DNA of 64,000 bases from Yamagishiella unicocca. Taxonomy: Eukaryota > Chlorophyta > Chlorophyceae > Chlamydomonadales > Volvocaceae. The notes below the pieces were generated by a model. The model searched no databases, was not told where the DNA came from, and was given only the letters and a program-made list of their open reading frames with translations. The DNA lies in assembly GCA_003116995.1 (NCBI GenBank), contig BDSL01000203.1, positions 1 to 64,000 on the forward strand, in the 5' to 3' direction. Every line of letters begins with the position of its first letter. The first letter of the stretch is position 1. Below, piece by piece: positions 37,317-49,000 of the stretch. The position numbers and the translations under genes are program-made.

Positions 37317-40220
37317 CTACTTCTCCTCCTTAATTGCAGACGCCAGGTTACGGCCGAAGCTCGCCTTTGCGTCCTTGGACACGGGGTCTGAGCCCAGATA
37401 GATGTCGAACAGCGCGGAGCACAGCGCGGCGGAGGAGATAGCGCCCCTCTGCAGGGGCAGCACGGAGGGAGTTGGGAGGGGTTGACGGGAGCGCCGAGGA
37501 AGCACGGTACGGCCGCGTTTCTCCATGTGGCTGTCCGTCAGGGGTGAGCGGCTTGCCCGTCCATCACCACTTACTTCGCCCTAGAGCCTTTGCCTGGTCC
37601 TCGAGCGCAGTCAACACCGCACCGCTAGTCCGCCACAGCCTCCTCGTTACGCGCTCCGGACACGGCAACTCCTGCCACAACACCGTGCCAGGGCCAAGAT
37701 GCCCTTTCTCGCTATCTTCGTCTTTCCAAACCCGAAAGGATTGCACCCACCAACCGCCAACTGCCGACCGCACCTGGTGCCCCGCCACGTGCGTGACCAG
37801 CTTCTTGTTGTCGGGGCAGGTGAAGGCGATCTCAAGGCCCTGCTGAACGATTCGGCGCATGGATTGCGGCGGACGGTATGATGAGCTGGTGGACCCCACG
37901 GCACACAAGTGATTTCTTAAATAACGTGGACCGCAAGCAGCATCATTGCATTAAGGGTAAGCCAGGTCAGATACCGGTATTGCTTGACAAGCAAGCGAAG
38001 CCTCCTGAGATGTGTGCTTTTGACGGGGCTCTTTCGGCGACCTGTGCCCAAACGTCTGGTGGCAAGCTGGGAAGGGCGCCCTAGCCATGAACCGTCGATC
38101 ACGGGTCAAGGTAGGCGGTGCCGACTCCGGCCAGGGGAAAGTACCTCAGGTCAACTGACTGCTGCATCGTTACCCCAGGTGGGTGTCAACTAAAAACTGC
38201 AATGGGAAAGGAGACCGGTGCGCGTGCGGGAGGGGATGAAAGCGGGAGGACCCGCGCAAATGGCCGCAGCGGCGTCCTGAGCCCGAGCCGCAGCTCCAGC
38301 CCCAGCCCGTCCTCGAACCTTCTCAAATTGCACGCCGTCAAACTGCTGTCGGAAGGCGTCCATGGCTGCCGGCTCGCCAGCCTGATTTCAGAGGGAGGTA
38401 TGACGAGCGGGATACAGGTTCAGCGATGATATGCCAGCGCCGCAACTCACAGAGGCGGGGGCGTCAGGCGGGAGTGCACGTAACGTATGGTTGCCACCTC
38501 GCATCGCACAGGCCAGCCAGCCAGCGTCGTGGGACGTGTCATCTCTCCCACCCCACGCACCCAACCACCTGCTGTAGCCGAGGCGCCAGTCGCTCCTCCA
38601 GGGCCTCGACGAACTTCCTGCAGCAGGAGAGGATATCGTCCGGGAAGGGTATGGGCGGGTAGCGGAGCGACTCAGGCTACATACCGGTACGCGCGCCCCT
38701 TGGCGCGTCCGGTCTGCACTTCCCGTCTATGGCCGCCTTGAACGAGCCCGTCCTAGTCCCATGCCCCGCCCCGCCCACACCTCCTCACGCCGCCCGCACT
38801 CACTTGCGGTCCACCAGCCGTGAACTGATCACCAGCCGCAGGGTCTTCTCCACGCTGGGGGAAGCGACCACGGCTGCGCTCGTGGGCCCGAACAAGGGGG
38901 AAGGCACGCGAGGACGTGTTGCTTGGTGGGAGGGGGCCATGCACCGGGCATTAAAAACACAAACGGTGCGTACCGGCAACTGCAGCTGCTGGGCATGAGA
39001 ACCAAGGGGGTTTGCTGCCTAGGGTCGAAGTCCGCCGTCACGCGCGTTCCCATGCCCAGCCACACGGACCCATTCGATTGCATGTCAACAGCACCGACCA
39101 TCTTCTCCTTTACCCTTCGTACGGCACGCTCACCATCATAAAAGGACTGGTCATTCGCCAGCTCCTCACCCGGCCGCTTCTTGTACGACGACAATGCTGA
39201 CTTGGCGGCGCTGGTGTCCACGTAGATGCCCAGAGCGTACACTGTAAGTGCACGATCCGGCCAGGGTAGGGGGGTTCGGCGAGGTGGACGCCCGGGAGAG
39301 GGGGTGGTGATTGGGGCCGCATCCAGTTGAGGAAGTTGAGGAATGGTGTCCAAGGGCGTCGCCAAACAGCGGCAATGCAGCGAGGCGCGGAATGAAAGTC
39401 TGACTGCACTGCACGCGATAGGGCCCCGGCAGGTGTGCGCATACACGGCACGGGCGATGAACAAGGGTAGTCTGGGGACAGCCAACATTTTGGAAAACGC
39501 ATGGACGATTGCGTGCCTAAAGGAAGATGTAAATGAACCTAGTTCAGTAATTCCTGACGGCCCACCGTTGATATCCTTTACGATGATCTTCTTGCTCCTC
39601 ACACTGTAAAGCAGGCGTTGCGGTTCGCGAGGCTGAGGTGGATCCTACTAGGAAACATCACTCCATGCTATCTCAGCGGCCACAAATAAAATGCATTAAT
39701 ATCCAAAGCGTCATGCGCACGTCAAGGTCTTACAACAAGGCCCTTTATGAGGGCGTTCAACAGGCGCGGTAACGCCAACCAATCGGCGAGGGACGGTCCA
39801 TCCGCTTTTTGACTCAGGGGTGCGGCTAAATGGCAAGAGTGGAGGCCGCATGGTTCGCGTAACTGAAATAGCTGCTCTCGTCCTTCTGATGCGGGCTTGC
39901 TGAGCTCGCTATTGATGCACCCACCCGAGGCCTGCCAGGCTAGGGCAATGCTTGGTCTTTAGATAGCAGTACTCCAATGGGAACTCGTAGCCGGTAGCGG
40001 GCTCCGTTCGCCCGCTTGTTGTGCCTGGCTTCCCAAGACCCGAGAGTATTGACGACGAAACCGAAGCGAAAGGCGCCCCGCCAGAGATTGGCGCAGCCTT
40101 TGCAGACCAAAAGCGAAAGTTATCAGCCTTAAGTCCACTAGAGCTATTGAAGCCATTCTGGCCCAGGCCACTGCTGCCCCCAGGTACTTGACCGCCCTCG
40201 CGCGTCTCAAACCCAACCAT
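37317..40220 (-). CDS. Chalcone-isomerase-fold protein (CHI-like / fatty-acid-binding type), 8 exons
   Basis: Predicted 273 residues. Exons on the minus strand: 40220-39925, 39603-39566, 39241-39134, 38873-38804, 38617-38569, 38381-38319, 37839-37774, 37448-37317; all phases agree. Joined exons give GVRSKKIIVKDINVYALGIY, then SSYKKRPGEELANDQSFYDA, TLRLVISSRLVDRKKFVEAL, AMDAFRQQFDGVQFEKGLEI and a C-terminus with SALFDIYLGSDPVS, the conserved layout of the CHI fold. Most algal members are non-enzymatic or fatty-acid-binding proteins rather than flavonoid enzymes, so true chalcone isomerase activity is not assumed. The first about 95 residues are Gly/Ser-rich and may be an organelle transit region (inference). 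Start chosen as the ATG opening exon 1. The 5' end faces the PUS7-like gene; a hAT element lies between. Confidence 0.92.
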
Positions 40221-40897
40221 TGTGATGCAAACTCTAACAATCTCCTATACACCTGCTGTCAAGTATGATGTCAATTTGGGTTGTCCCGGATGTCAACGCT
40301 GGCGGATGGTAACGTTCCAATGTCGCTGCACGGCAGCGCGACCAGCACGGCAGTGCGTCAATCAGGACGGACTCACTCGCACCGATCCACTTGTTTCGAA
40401 CACTAAGCACCTTTTAACTATTTACGTTTGCCTGCGGATTGAGCCATTCCCTGATTAGGCCCGACACCCCATGCCTAGCCAGCACGAGTCATCACTGCCA
40501 GCCTGTGCCAGCCCACCTCCAAGACCGCCTAGTCCCTTGTTTCCTGGTAAATCGAGGTTACTCGGCCCTATGCCCTCGAATGGGCTCCAGTCATGCGGTC
40601 TAGGCGTGCTGTGTGGCGGCAACAGGTGAACCCTCACACCGTGTCTGATCACACGCCGTGTACAGCCAGCTCCTCAATACCGAAGTCCTTAACAATCGTG
40701 ATCCATGGCCTATGCCGCGTGCTCAGCGTTGTTACCGTGTTCCTTTTGACCTTTTGGGCGTGTTCGTATGGCTCAAATAATACGCCTCCCGTGTTTCCGT
40801 GTTATGGCGTATTCGTAAAATGCGAAATTTTTTCTCAGAAGCGCGCTAATAAGTAATGTTACAATCAGGCGTAATTTCTGTACCAAGGAGACGTCAC

Positions 40898-41065
40898 CTG
40901 GGCCGGCTGCTGCTGGCCCAGGTGCATGCCCATCGGAACAGCGGCGGGGTTGAGCATGGCGGCGGCGAGCTGCTGGGGCTGCTGGGCCAGGAAGCCCATC
41001 AGCTGGGCATCCTCCTCCAGCCGGGCCACCTCCACCAGCTGCCGCTTCCGGAGAATGCGCATGCC
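40898..41065 (-). pseudogene. Captured exon inside the hAT element
   Basis: A 168-nt open segment flanked by an acceptor (GTCAG) and a donor (GTGACG) on the minus strand, phase 0 at both ends. It encodes 56 residues starting GMRILRKRQLVEVARLEEDA and then a Gln/Ala/Met-rich part. The composition resembles a host regulatory-protein exon with a charged helix. No partner exons lie nearby, so it looks like a gene fragment carried by the transposon. Parent gene not identified. Confidence 0.5.
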
Positions 41066-41518
41066 CTGACACGAAGATGCATGGTGAAGGGAAAACATTC
41101 CTCAAGGACAGATACATAAGGGGGGTACACATTGCCTTGTGGGTTACAATACACCGACGCCTTATGGCAACCCCTGTCAACGCCCCCCACGTTTAATCAC
41201 CAGTACCAGCGCCGCCACCACCTCCGGCCCCGCGAATTGACGCATCCCTCCTCTGAGTCGGTCCGGTTCAGATCCTGGTATTGCGAAGTGTAATATGCGT
41301 GCGTGCAGCTGACGTGGTTGGTCCAGTGGAAGAGAATGCGAGTGTTACAGGGGAGCCAGAGCGGCTCAAGCGCGGAAGCGCAACCAGGCGGGCCCAATGG
41401 GCCAGGCCACAACACAGATCACCGGACGAAGTCAAAACCACTCCTCACTGGTCGGGAAAAGGCAGCCGGACCGAGGCCGACAGGGAAACCGAAAACGACT
41501 ACAAGTGCGAAAGAGCCT

Positions 41519-41815
41519 CGCCGAGTAGGGAAAGCGTGCCGACCACGAGCCACCAACACCAAGCCTGCAGCGAGGCGCGAGAGCACACCGGGAGGGCCAA
41601 AAGGCCAGGCCGCTACAAAGGCCACGGGAAAAAGACCCGCGCCGAGTAGGGAAAGCGTGCCGAACACGAGCCACCAAATACCAAGCCTGCAGCGATACGC
41701 GAGAGCGCAACGGGGGGGCCAAAAGCCCAAGCCGCTAGTCAGGCCACGAATCAAGATCCGCGCCGAGTAGGGAAGCGTGTCGAACACGAGCCACCAAAAC
41801 CAAGCCTGCAACGTG
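41519..41815 (+). repeat. 120-bp tandem repeat inside the hAT element
   Basis: The word GCCGAGTAGGGAAAGCGTG and CACGAGCCACCAA recur near 41,519, 41,639 and 41,761, with an intervening GCGAGAGC and GGGCCAAAA, giving about 2.5 units. The frame stays open across it, but the composition is repeat-like. Confidence 0.85.
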
Positions 41816-43063
41816 GGAGAGAGTCACCACAGCGAGTCGGAAACGGGTCCATGGCCATCCCACAGAACCGAACCGTCGAGTCCATTGCCTCCACAAGAAC
41901 CGAGCCTTCAGCGTGGGCAAGACCACGAGCACGGAGCCGTCCGCGAGGCGTAGCGAGCGGAGGAGCCGCGGCCCGGAGCGAGGACCATCAGCAGAGGCGC
42001 CAGCGCCGCCGAGCACCAGAGCGCGCCCAAGCTCCAGCAGCCAGTACCAGAGAGGGCGAAAGACGAGAGACGATGGAGAGCAGAGACTGCGCCGCCAGCG
42101 GACAGAAAGTTGCGCGACCCCATGACGAGGTCCACAAAAAGAGGACGAGGACCACGGCGCCTAGGGCGCCGTGGCCCTGTAGAGCCTTGTGGAAGAGACC
42201 AACGAGGAATCAAATACCGGGTACGAGATAGCGTGTCTTCCCGAGCGTTTCATAACCTTACGGGAAAGGGAGTCTTTGGCCGAACCCGCCCGGAAGCTTT
42301 GGAAAGCAAACCTCCGTGACACCCTTCGTGACACCCGCATGAGATGGAGTAACAAACGGTTACTGTAAGGAAAAACGCTTAAGCTATGCTCCGTTCCTAT
42401 ACGTCCCTCCTATGCCATGCTTTTGCAGGGTGCATATGAACGTGCTGTCGCGAGCCACAAACCTATGAGACTGGTTGTTGGCCTAGCGCCACCATCGCCT
42501 CTATGTGAATCCCCGTAAAGAAGAATGTACGCAGATCGCCGCGCTCCAATTGCTCCCCTAATGAACGTCGGCGAACGCATGGGAGCCTTTATTGCACTTA
42601 AGAATGACCCTTCTGTTGTGCCACACAGTAACTTTCGCAATACGCCTCGATAATACGCCTGCAGCCGTATTGAGCTTTTTCTGAGCGTATTAGGCGTAAT
42701 TAATACGGGGCGTAATCTAGCGTATTAATACGGAACACGGTAACAACGCTGCGCGTGCTGATGATGATGATGATGTTTATAAGTGACTTGTACGATTCAG
42801 ACGAGCCAGGAGGCTCATGATTCGCTTTAAAAAAGTTGCCGTCCAGGACGTTGCCGCGTGCACTATGGCTCTGTCGAGCACGATGTCCTTGTACGCCGAC
42901 AGCATCAGGTACATTCCGCCAATCTTTCGGCTACGGCACGTACTCCTCAGTCGCTCTCTTATCATGCACTTGGCATGGCTTACAATTGCCAACGGTACTT
43001 TGATCATCTTTGTCTCCGTTTCAGCTAGAAGCAGTACCGGTATGCAAGGCTGAAACGCTGCAA

Positions 43064-46000
43064 ATGGCCTCGTCGCTTGAGGAACCGGACGTCGGCATTA
43101 CCGAGTTTGTGTCGAAATTGCCGGGCTTCAGTGGGATATTAAAACATAGGTAAGCAAGGCATGTATATTGTGAAACGAGGCATCTATCAGATCGGGTGGC
43201 TCGGCCATCCTCTCCGCCGGCGCCGCCAGGGCGGTGCGGTGACGCCCCTGCTACAGACAGGCACGTATGTGTGCAAGATGCTATTGCCCTAATATTCTCG
43301 GCCTGCGCGGTTCCGGGCTGCAGGTTTCGTGACTTCCAGGTGCGAGAGGTAGACCCGCAGGGCCACCCCGCGCGCTTGACGACGATTGAGCCCTCAGACA
43401 AGGTGCGATGCGCACCCAAGCATGTCGCGTGCTCATCAAACTGCGCGTGGCGGGGTCGAAAGAAGTACACCGGAGGGGGGTGCTGCGGGGATCACGGTGT
43501 TGGGAATGCAATGGGCCCGGCACTGCGTGGGCACACAACCCACCGCACCTTCTCCAGACCACACCGCACCCGCCTCAACGCATGGGGGTAAGGCAACGCT
43601 TCTAAGCGGCATGGCGGATGGCGGCACCATGGCACCATGGGATCGCTGTGCGGCGGTCTGTCAACGCCGCGGTGTGGGTTGCAGCCAGGTTGCCGTCGCC
43701 TCTGTCGAAATGTGGGGGAGTCTGTCACGGAACCTGAAATAGAAGGGAGGAAAAAAACGATGTGAGTAACGGCTGACAGCCAAGCGATAAGTCCATACCC
43801 CCAAATAGGTGACGTGAGGACGGTCAGGTGGCCGGAGAGGGGGAGCCTACCGTGTCACCGCAGATAGGCCGGGTACACCGGCACCGAGCGACCCCGCCTT
43901 GCGGCCCCGATGACGAGTCGTCCCTATGGACCATGCCGGTGGGACGCATGCAGGCTGCAGATGGCGACTCGTCGACGACCCCTGCCGGACAGGGCAAAGC
44001 AGCGGGCGGGCATGACGAGGCGGGGCCCGGGCATGAGGAGTTCGACCCGATGCTCCTGGCAGCTGCCCGGCCGCAGCTGGTGGCCTCGTTCGCGGCGCTA
44101 GTGGGGCCTGAGAATGGTGCCGTACTGGACGAGCTACTGTGCCGTGTCATTGAGATGTACGGCATCATGGTGCGCTGGGTTGCGGCGGATCAGGGTGTAT
44201 GGGTGCGGGGTCAGATACCGTGACTGGGATAGCGCAGGGTAGTGAAGGGGGGCGGGTCTCCGACGTCCGTGGTCGAGTGCATGGCGATGCAGGGGGTGCT
44301 GCAACTCCCCACCCACTTGGCCACGTATTGGTTACATGACAGCTGGCAACGGCCAACCATCCAACACACCCGTGCGTTGATGACACTCGCAGGAGGTCCA
44401 GCCAGCATCCGAAGAAAGACCTTTGGGCGCGGTGGAGGGCAGCGGCGGGGCCACGACGACGGGGGAGGAAGCCGCCGCGACGGCAACCGCGGTGGCGGCT
44501 GCGCCAGCGTCGGCCGATACTAGGGCTGAGGACGGAGGCGACGTTGCTTTTCCGGTTGCTGAGGTGGCCGCACAGGCGGCGGAGTCCCGGCCGGAACGAA
44601 CCGCCTCAATGCCTCCGGTGACCGAGGAATCAACGCCTGCTACTGCTGCGACAGCTGCTGTTACTACAGTGGGTGCTGCTGCTGTTGCTTTAACCGCTGG
44701 CGGCGGCGGTGGCGGTGGTGTAGCCGGGGGCCCGGTGTCCGTGCTGCTGCACCCCATTGCCAGCAAGGACGTGCGCAAGGTGCGAGACGACGCACGGTTG
44801 GTGGTTGGCCGGTGGCCGTTGGCGAAGCTGCGCAAGCTGGGATTGGGCTGTACATTTCCCTCCAGCCGCCCTGGGTTAGGCCCACGAGCACCGTAGCCAG
44901 TTCGATGCGCAGGCAGACACGTTACTTTCCCCCGCTCCCCAGGGGAGCCGCTGTCCATGTTTTCGTGACTGAACCTATGCACCCGCTCGTCCCCCCGCTC
45001 TCCGACCCCCACGCGCGCATGTACGACGATCCGCGATAGGCAGTCCACGAGTTCTTCCGTACAACCGCGCGGCTTCCGCCCATGCGTACCGAAACCATAA
45101 CGGAGCCGCAGGCGCAGCAGCCGGAGCAGCAGGGCGGGGCGACCGAGGGGGCCTCCTCCGGCTGCGGAGGCAAGCGAAGCGCCCCCGGCGGCGACACAGC
45201 AGCTGGCAGTGGCGGGGTTGAGGACGAGCGACCGAGCAAGTGGCACAAGGGGGCCCGCGGAGACGGCGGCGGCAGCGGTCGCGGTGGACGTAGCGGTGGC
45301 CGCGGCGCCGGCGGCGGCCGCGGGGGCGGCGGGCGCAGCGGTGGCGGAGGCGGATGGCAGGTGACCGTGGACGGGTCTGGTTTGGTGGGAATGCTAAATT
45401 GTGGGTAGAGGTTATGCAAGGAGTAAGATATGTCGGGATTTGGGAGTTTCGTTGTCGTTATTGTCCCTACAATGGTGGTGGTGGTCGCGGCTTTTCATGG
45501 TCTCCGGATTGGGCCTGGCGCCTGCGGGTCCTCTCGGTTGGCGGGCGACCACTGCATCCGCTAAAGCACGATACAACGCGCACACCTGTCCTAATGTCCT
45601 GCTCCCGGGCGCCCTTCCGTATGTCCACGACACGACAGCAGCAGCAGCAGCAACCGCGGCAGGCGCAGGCGCCGGTCATCACCCGCATCCAGATCATATT
45701 CGACCCGAAGGATATTAGCAAGGGAGAGGCCAGTCGGGGCGGCCGAGGGAGCGGCGGATGCGGGCGGGGACGCGGCGGCTTCGGCCGAGGCGGCGCCGGC
45801 ACCGGGCGTGGCCGCGGGCGGGGTGGCGGCCGCGACGTTGGCGAATGGGAGGGCGGCACGCAGCGCTTTCTGCGGTTTGTGCTGTACAAGGAGAACATGG
45901 ACACGCAGGTGGGCAGTTGGGGCCCTGGCAGGGATAGGGGCGGGCGGGGGGCCGGGGGCCGCAGGTCATCAGCCTGCAGGCGGTGGGCGGGATGCGTCCA

Positions 46001-49000
46001 TGCCGGAGACACGTCCTGAGAGGCAACATGCAGCTGTGAGGGCGGGACGTGAAGGGTTGTGTGTGTGGAAGGCGTGCGTAGTGAGCTGTTATGGGGATGG
46101 TGAGGATCAGCCTGGTGGATGGCGATAGATGCAAATCCCAGCTCCTACACCCTTCATCTCTGCCTTCCCCCCGGGGTCATCTCTGGCTCTCCACCCTGTG
46201 TAGGTCGCCCTCAGCATCGTAGGCCGCATGCTGGGCATCACCGGGGGTAACTGCTTTGGGTTCGCGGGTGAGCGGGGCCGGAAGGGGGGGGGGAGGGGAG
46301 GGGGGGGTTGCGACGGAAAGTCCGTATGCGATCAAGCAGAGTGTTGCCGGCAAAGTAGCGTCGAGTTCCCCTACCTGCGCGAAGTACCTGTCTGTTGCTG
46401 CTTCTGTAGTGCTGCTAGTGGCGCTGCGGCCGTTACTGCTGCTTATGACTGCGCTTGGCGTCAGGGTCACGGCCGCAGCGATGGCATTTAAATCCATTTC
46501 ACCTAAACTGATGGGGGGAAGCGTGGCCGCTGCCTGGACTGCAGGCACCAAGGACAAGCGCGGCGTGACGTGCCAGTTCGTCACCGCCTTTAAGGTGGGG
46601 GCGGGAGTAGCGAGGAAATCCGTGCACACAGCATCGGTGGAGTGGGGATGGCGAGAAAACACGTTGAGACGAGGGGGCGAGGAAACCGTTGGGCACGGCA
46701 CAGGAGTAAGAGTGGAAACACAGGAGAAGCGCGTTGAGAAATGCGTACCGGAGAGCTCGGTTTGACGGCCGGACTTCCTGCTCGCTGCCTTTTTGCGTTA
46801 CAGCAGACCATTAGCCCGATTCGTCCTAACCATTAAAAATGCATTAACCCTTTGTCTCGCAACAGGGGTTCTGTTTACCCCCCCCATCATTAACGCGTAT
46901 TTAAGGCCGCACTATTGGCCAGACAAGGCTGCCGTGTGTGCACCCGACTGCACCTGACACGCCGCCTCGTGGCCCACGGAGTAAATGAGGCAGCGCCCGG
47001 AACACTTCCAGTTGCGTCTTGGCATAAGCACACGTCGCGTGGCACATAAATGCGCAAACAAACAATCACCAACGAGTGAGACCTTCTCCCACGCCCCCAG
47101 TAACAGCCCCGCTGAGGGCGCGACCCCATAGGCCGGGGGAGCGAGAACCTAGGCCGGGGGCCGGGACTCTGAGCCGCCAGTGTCCCGACAGAGGAAGTAA
47201 GAAAAAAAGCACAAATTAGCACTGCTGCAGATTGCGTGGAGAAGCCTCGGTTCGGGCGAACGCTATCATACATAAGCTTACATGCGCACTGCTGTCACGC
47301 AAACGGGATTTTTAGATCCAAGAAACAGACTTCTCAACTCATACTGTACTCGTATAAGGCTTGTTTCCTGTGGGCCGGTCCTGCCTGAGTTGCTCCAGAG
47401 CATCCGAAAAGCTGGCAGAAACGTGGCTGGCGGGGAACGGGGTTGGGGTCATGCTGGAGAACCGGCGTCGGCAGCAGCTGGGCATGGGCGGCGCGACTCG
47501 CTCAGGGCGGACCCCGACCCATCCCGCAGCCTTGGGCTGAGCAGGCGGGCGGCCTATAGAGGGGTTGAGGGGAGCGCCGTGGGGCGGCACATGGAGAGAA
47601 GTACGTGCCCCACAGCCAGGGCGATGGCGCGAAGGCCCATTTACGCGACAAATAGCTTTAGCTGAGCAAAGCCGGCAAAACGAGCCGTCGCCAGGGGGAT
47701 GGCTAGAAGACTGCCACCAGGGGCGTGTGGGGGGGGGTTGAAGGGACGAGGCAGCGCTGCGTCGGAGTAGGCGGGCGGCCGGGTAGGTTACCGGATCCCC
47801 CTATCCTACCTCCTGTAAATTGGGCAGGTGGCATTGTTTCCAATCGTGGCCACGCAAGGCCATTGTAACAGCGTACGGACCACCTGCTAGCTAACGGCAA
47901 CAGTTCTCGGTCTGAATCCGCGCCGCCTGCACCAACTACACTGCCCACGTCGAGTAACCGTTTTTTTTTACCCCCACCCCACCCTGGCAATACGAAGTTG
48001 TTATTACGCGCCGTCGCGTCCAACCACGTTTCCGAACACCCCATCGGACAAGCCCCGGACAGACCCCCCCCCCAATTCCCCGCTACCCCCCTACGCACAC
48101 TCAAACGCGTGTCCGAAGGCGATTGGCCAGCTAGTTTTCGCCATCCGTTTCCTATGTAGTGTAATCGGGTCTTCTCACCACCGCCCAATCTCCTATCTTT
48201 TCGCCACCCCGCCCTATCCCCCGCCAGCCTCCCTGTTGTGCGCGGCCTCCAATTAGGCTTTCGGGTTCTTTTTATGTATGTGACGAATTCGCGTTTTATA
48301 CCTATCCCATGTTATGCGCCCCAGTCGTACAACTACCCACTGTACATCACTTCTCGCACATCAAGCTCAGCATGTAACCTTGTTCCCATGGTAACGGTCA
48401 TCCTGCGAAACTGATCGGGCCTAGGCTTCCAATGTCACGACGAGCCTCGCCCATCTAATTTTCCAGCCAATTCACCAGTTCTCCAGCCTGCACGGCAAAC
48501 GCATCCTAAGAACCTCAGCTGTTAGGTTTTTGTTTCTGGGTGCAGCTGGGCCGGGAGTCATCATCAAGCTTTGGCTGGAAGATCTTCGGCTCTGCATTTA
48601 TTAACGCCTGTTCACAACGTTTTCCCTCTAGCCTTCCTGCCTGCTATGTGTCGGCCCACACCTCTGAAACCCCTATCCTCTTCCAGGTGGCCCCCTACCG
48701 CCTGACCGCCCTCAACCCCCGCCTCCGGGGCATTCGAGTGGGCTCCTTCTCCTTCAGCGACGAGGGGCTGCGGCTGGGCTGCCTGGCGGGCAACGAGTTC
48801 CACCTACTGATGCGGGACGTGGGCGCAGCAACGGGCGGTGACGAAGCGGGGGCAGATGCGGTCTCCTTGGTGAGTAGCTAATACGGGCTGGGACATACGG
48901 GCCTACTGGGCGCCGATGCTGGGAGGATGAGGAGGCGTGGGAAGCAAGCCGGTGAACCGAGAAAGGATACATGTCAATCACTAGTGGGCGAATAAGTGGG

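Larger units (their letters stand above)
40716..42759. mobile_element. hAT-like DNA transposon, 2028 bp, with 8-bp target duplications
   Basis: Element 40724-42751 has perfect 20-bp terminal inverted repeats beginning CAGCGTTGTTACCG (40724-40743 and 42732-42751). It is bounded by identical 8-bp direct repeats CGCGTGCT (40716-40723 and 42752-42759). Eight-bp duplications and CAG-type ends fit the hAT superfamily. Both subterminal zones are AT-richer and contain several copies of AATACGCC or its complement, resembling transposase-binding motifs. No transposase frame is recognisable, so it is probably non-autonomous. Inside are a splice-site-flanked exon on the minus strand and a roughly 120-bp tandem repeat. 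It sits between the divergent CHI-like and PUS7-like genes, 500 bp from one start and about 310 bp from the other. Confidence 0.88.

Noticed and set aside
38829..39602. 257-codon continuous minus-strand frame as one exon of the CHI-like gene
   Set aside because: The conserved CHI segments inside it are separated by good donors and acceptors (GTGGGC at 39565, TTACAG at 39242, GTGAGC at 39133). Splicing gives the family sequence; reading through does not.
40724..42751. MITE call for the 2-kb element
   Set aside because: Too long for a MITE and it carries internal non-terminal sequence, including an exon. A non-autonomous hAT element fits the 8-bp duplications better.
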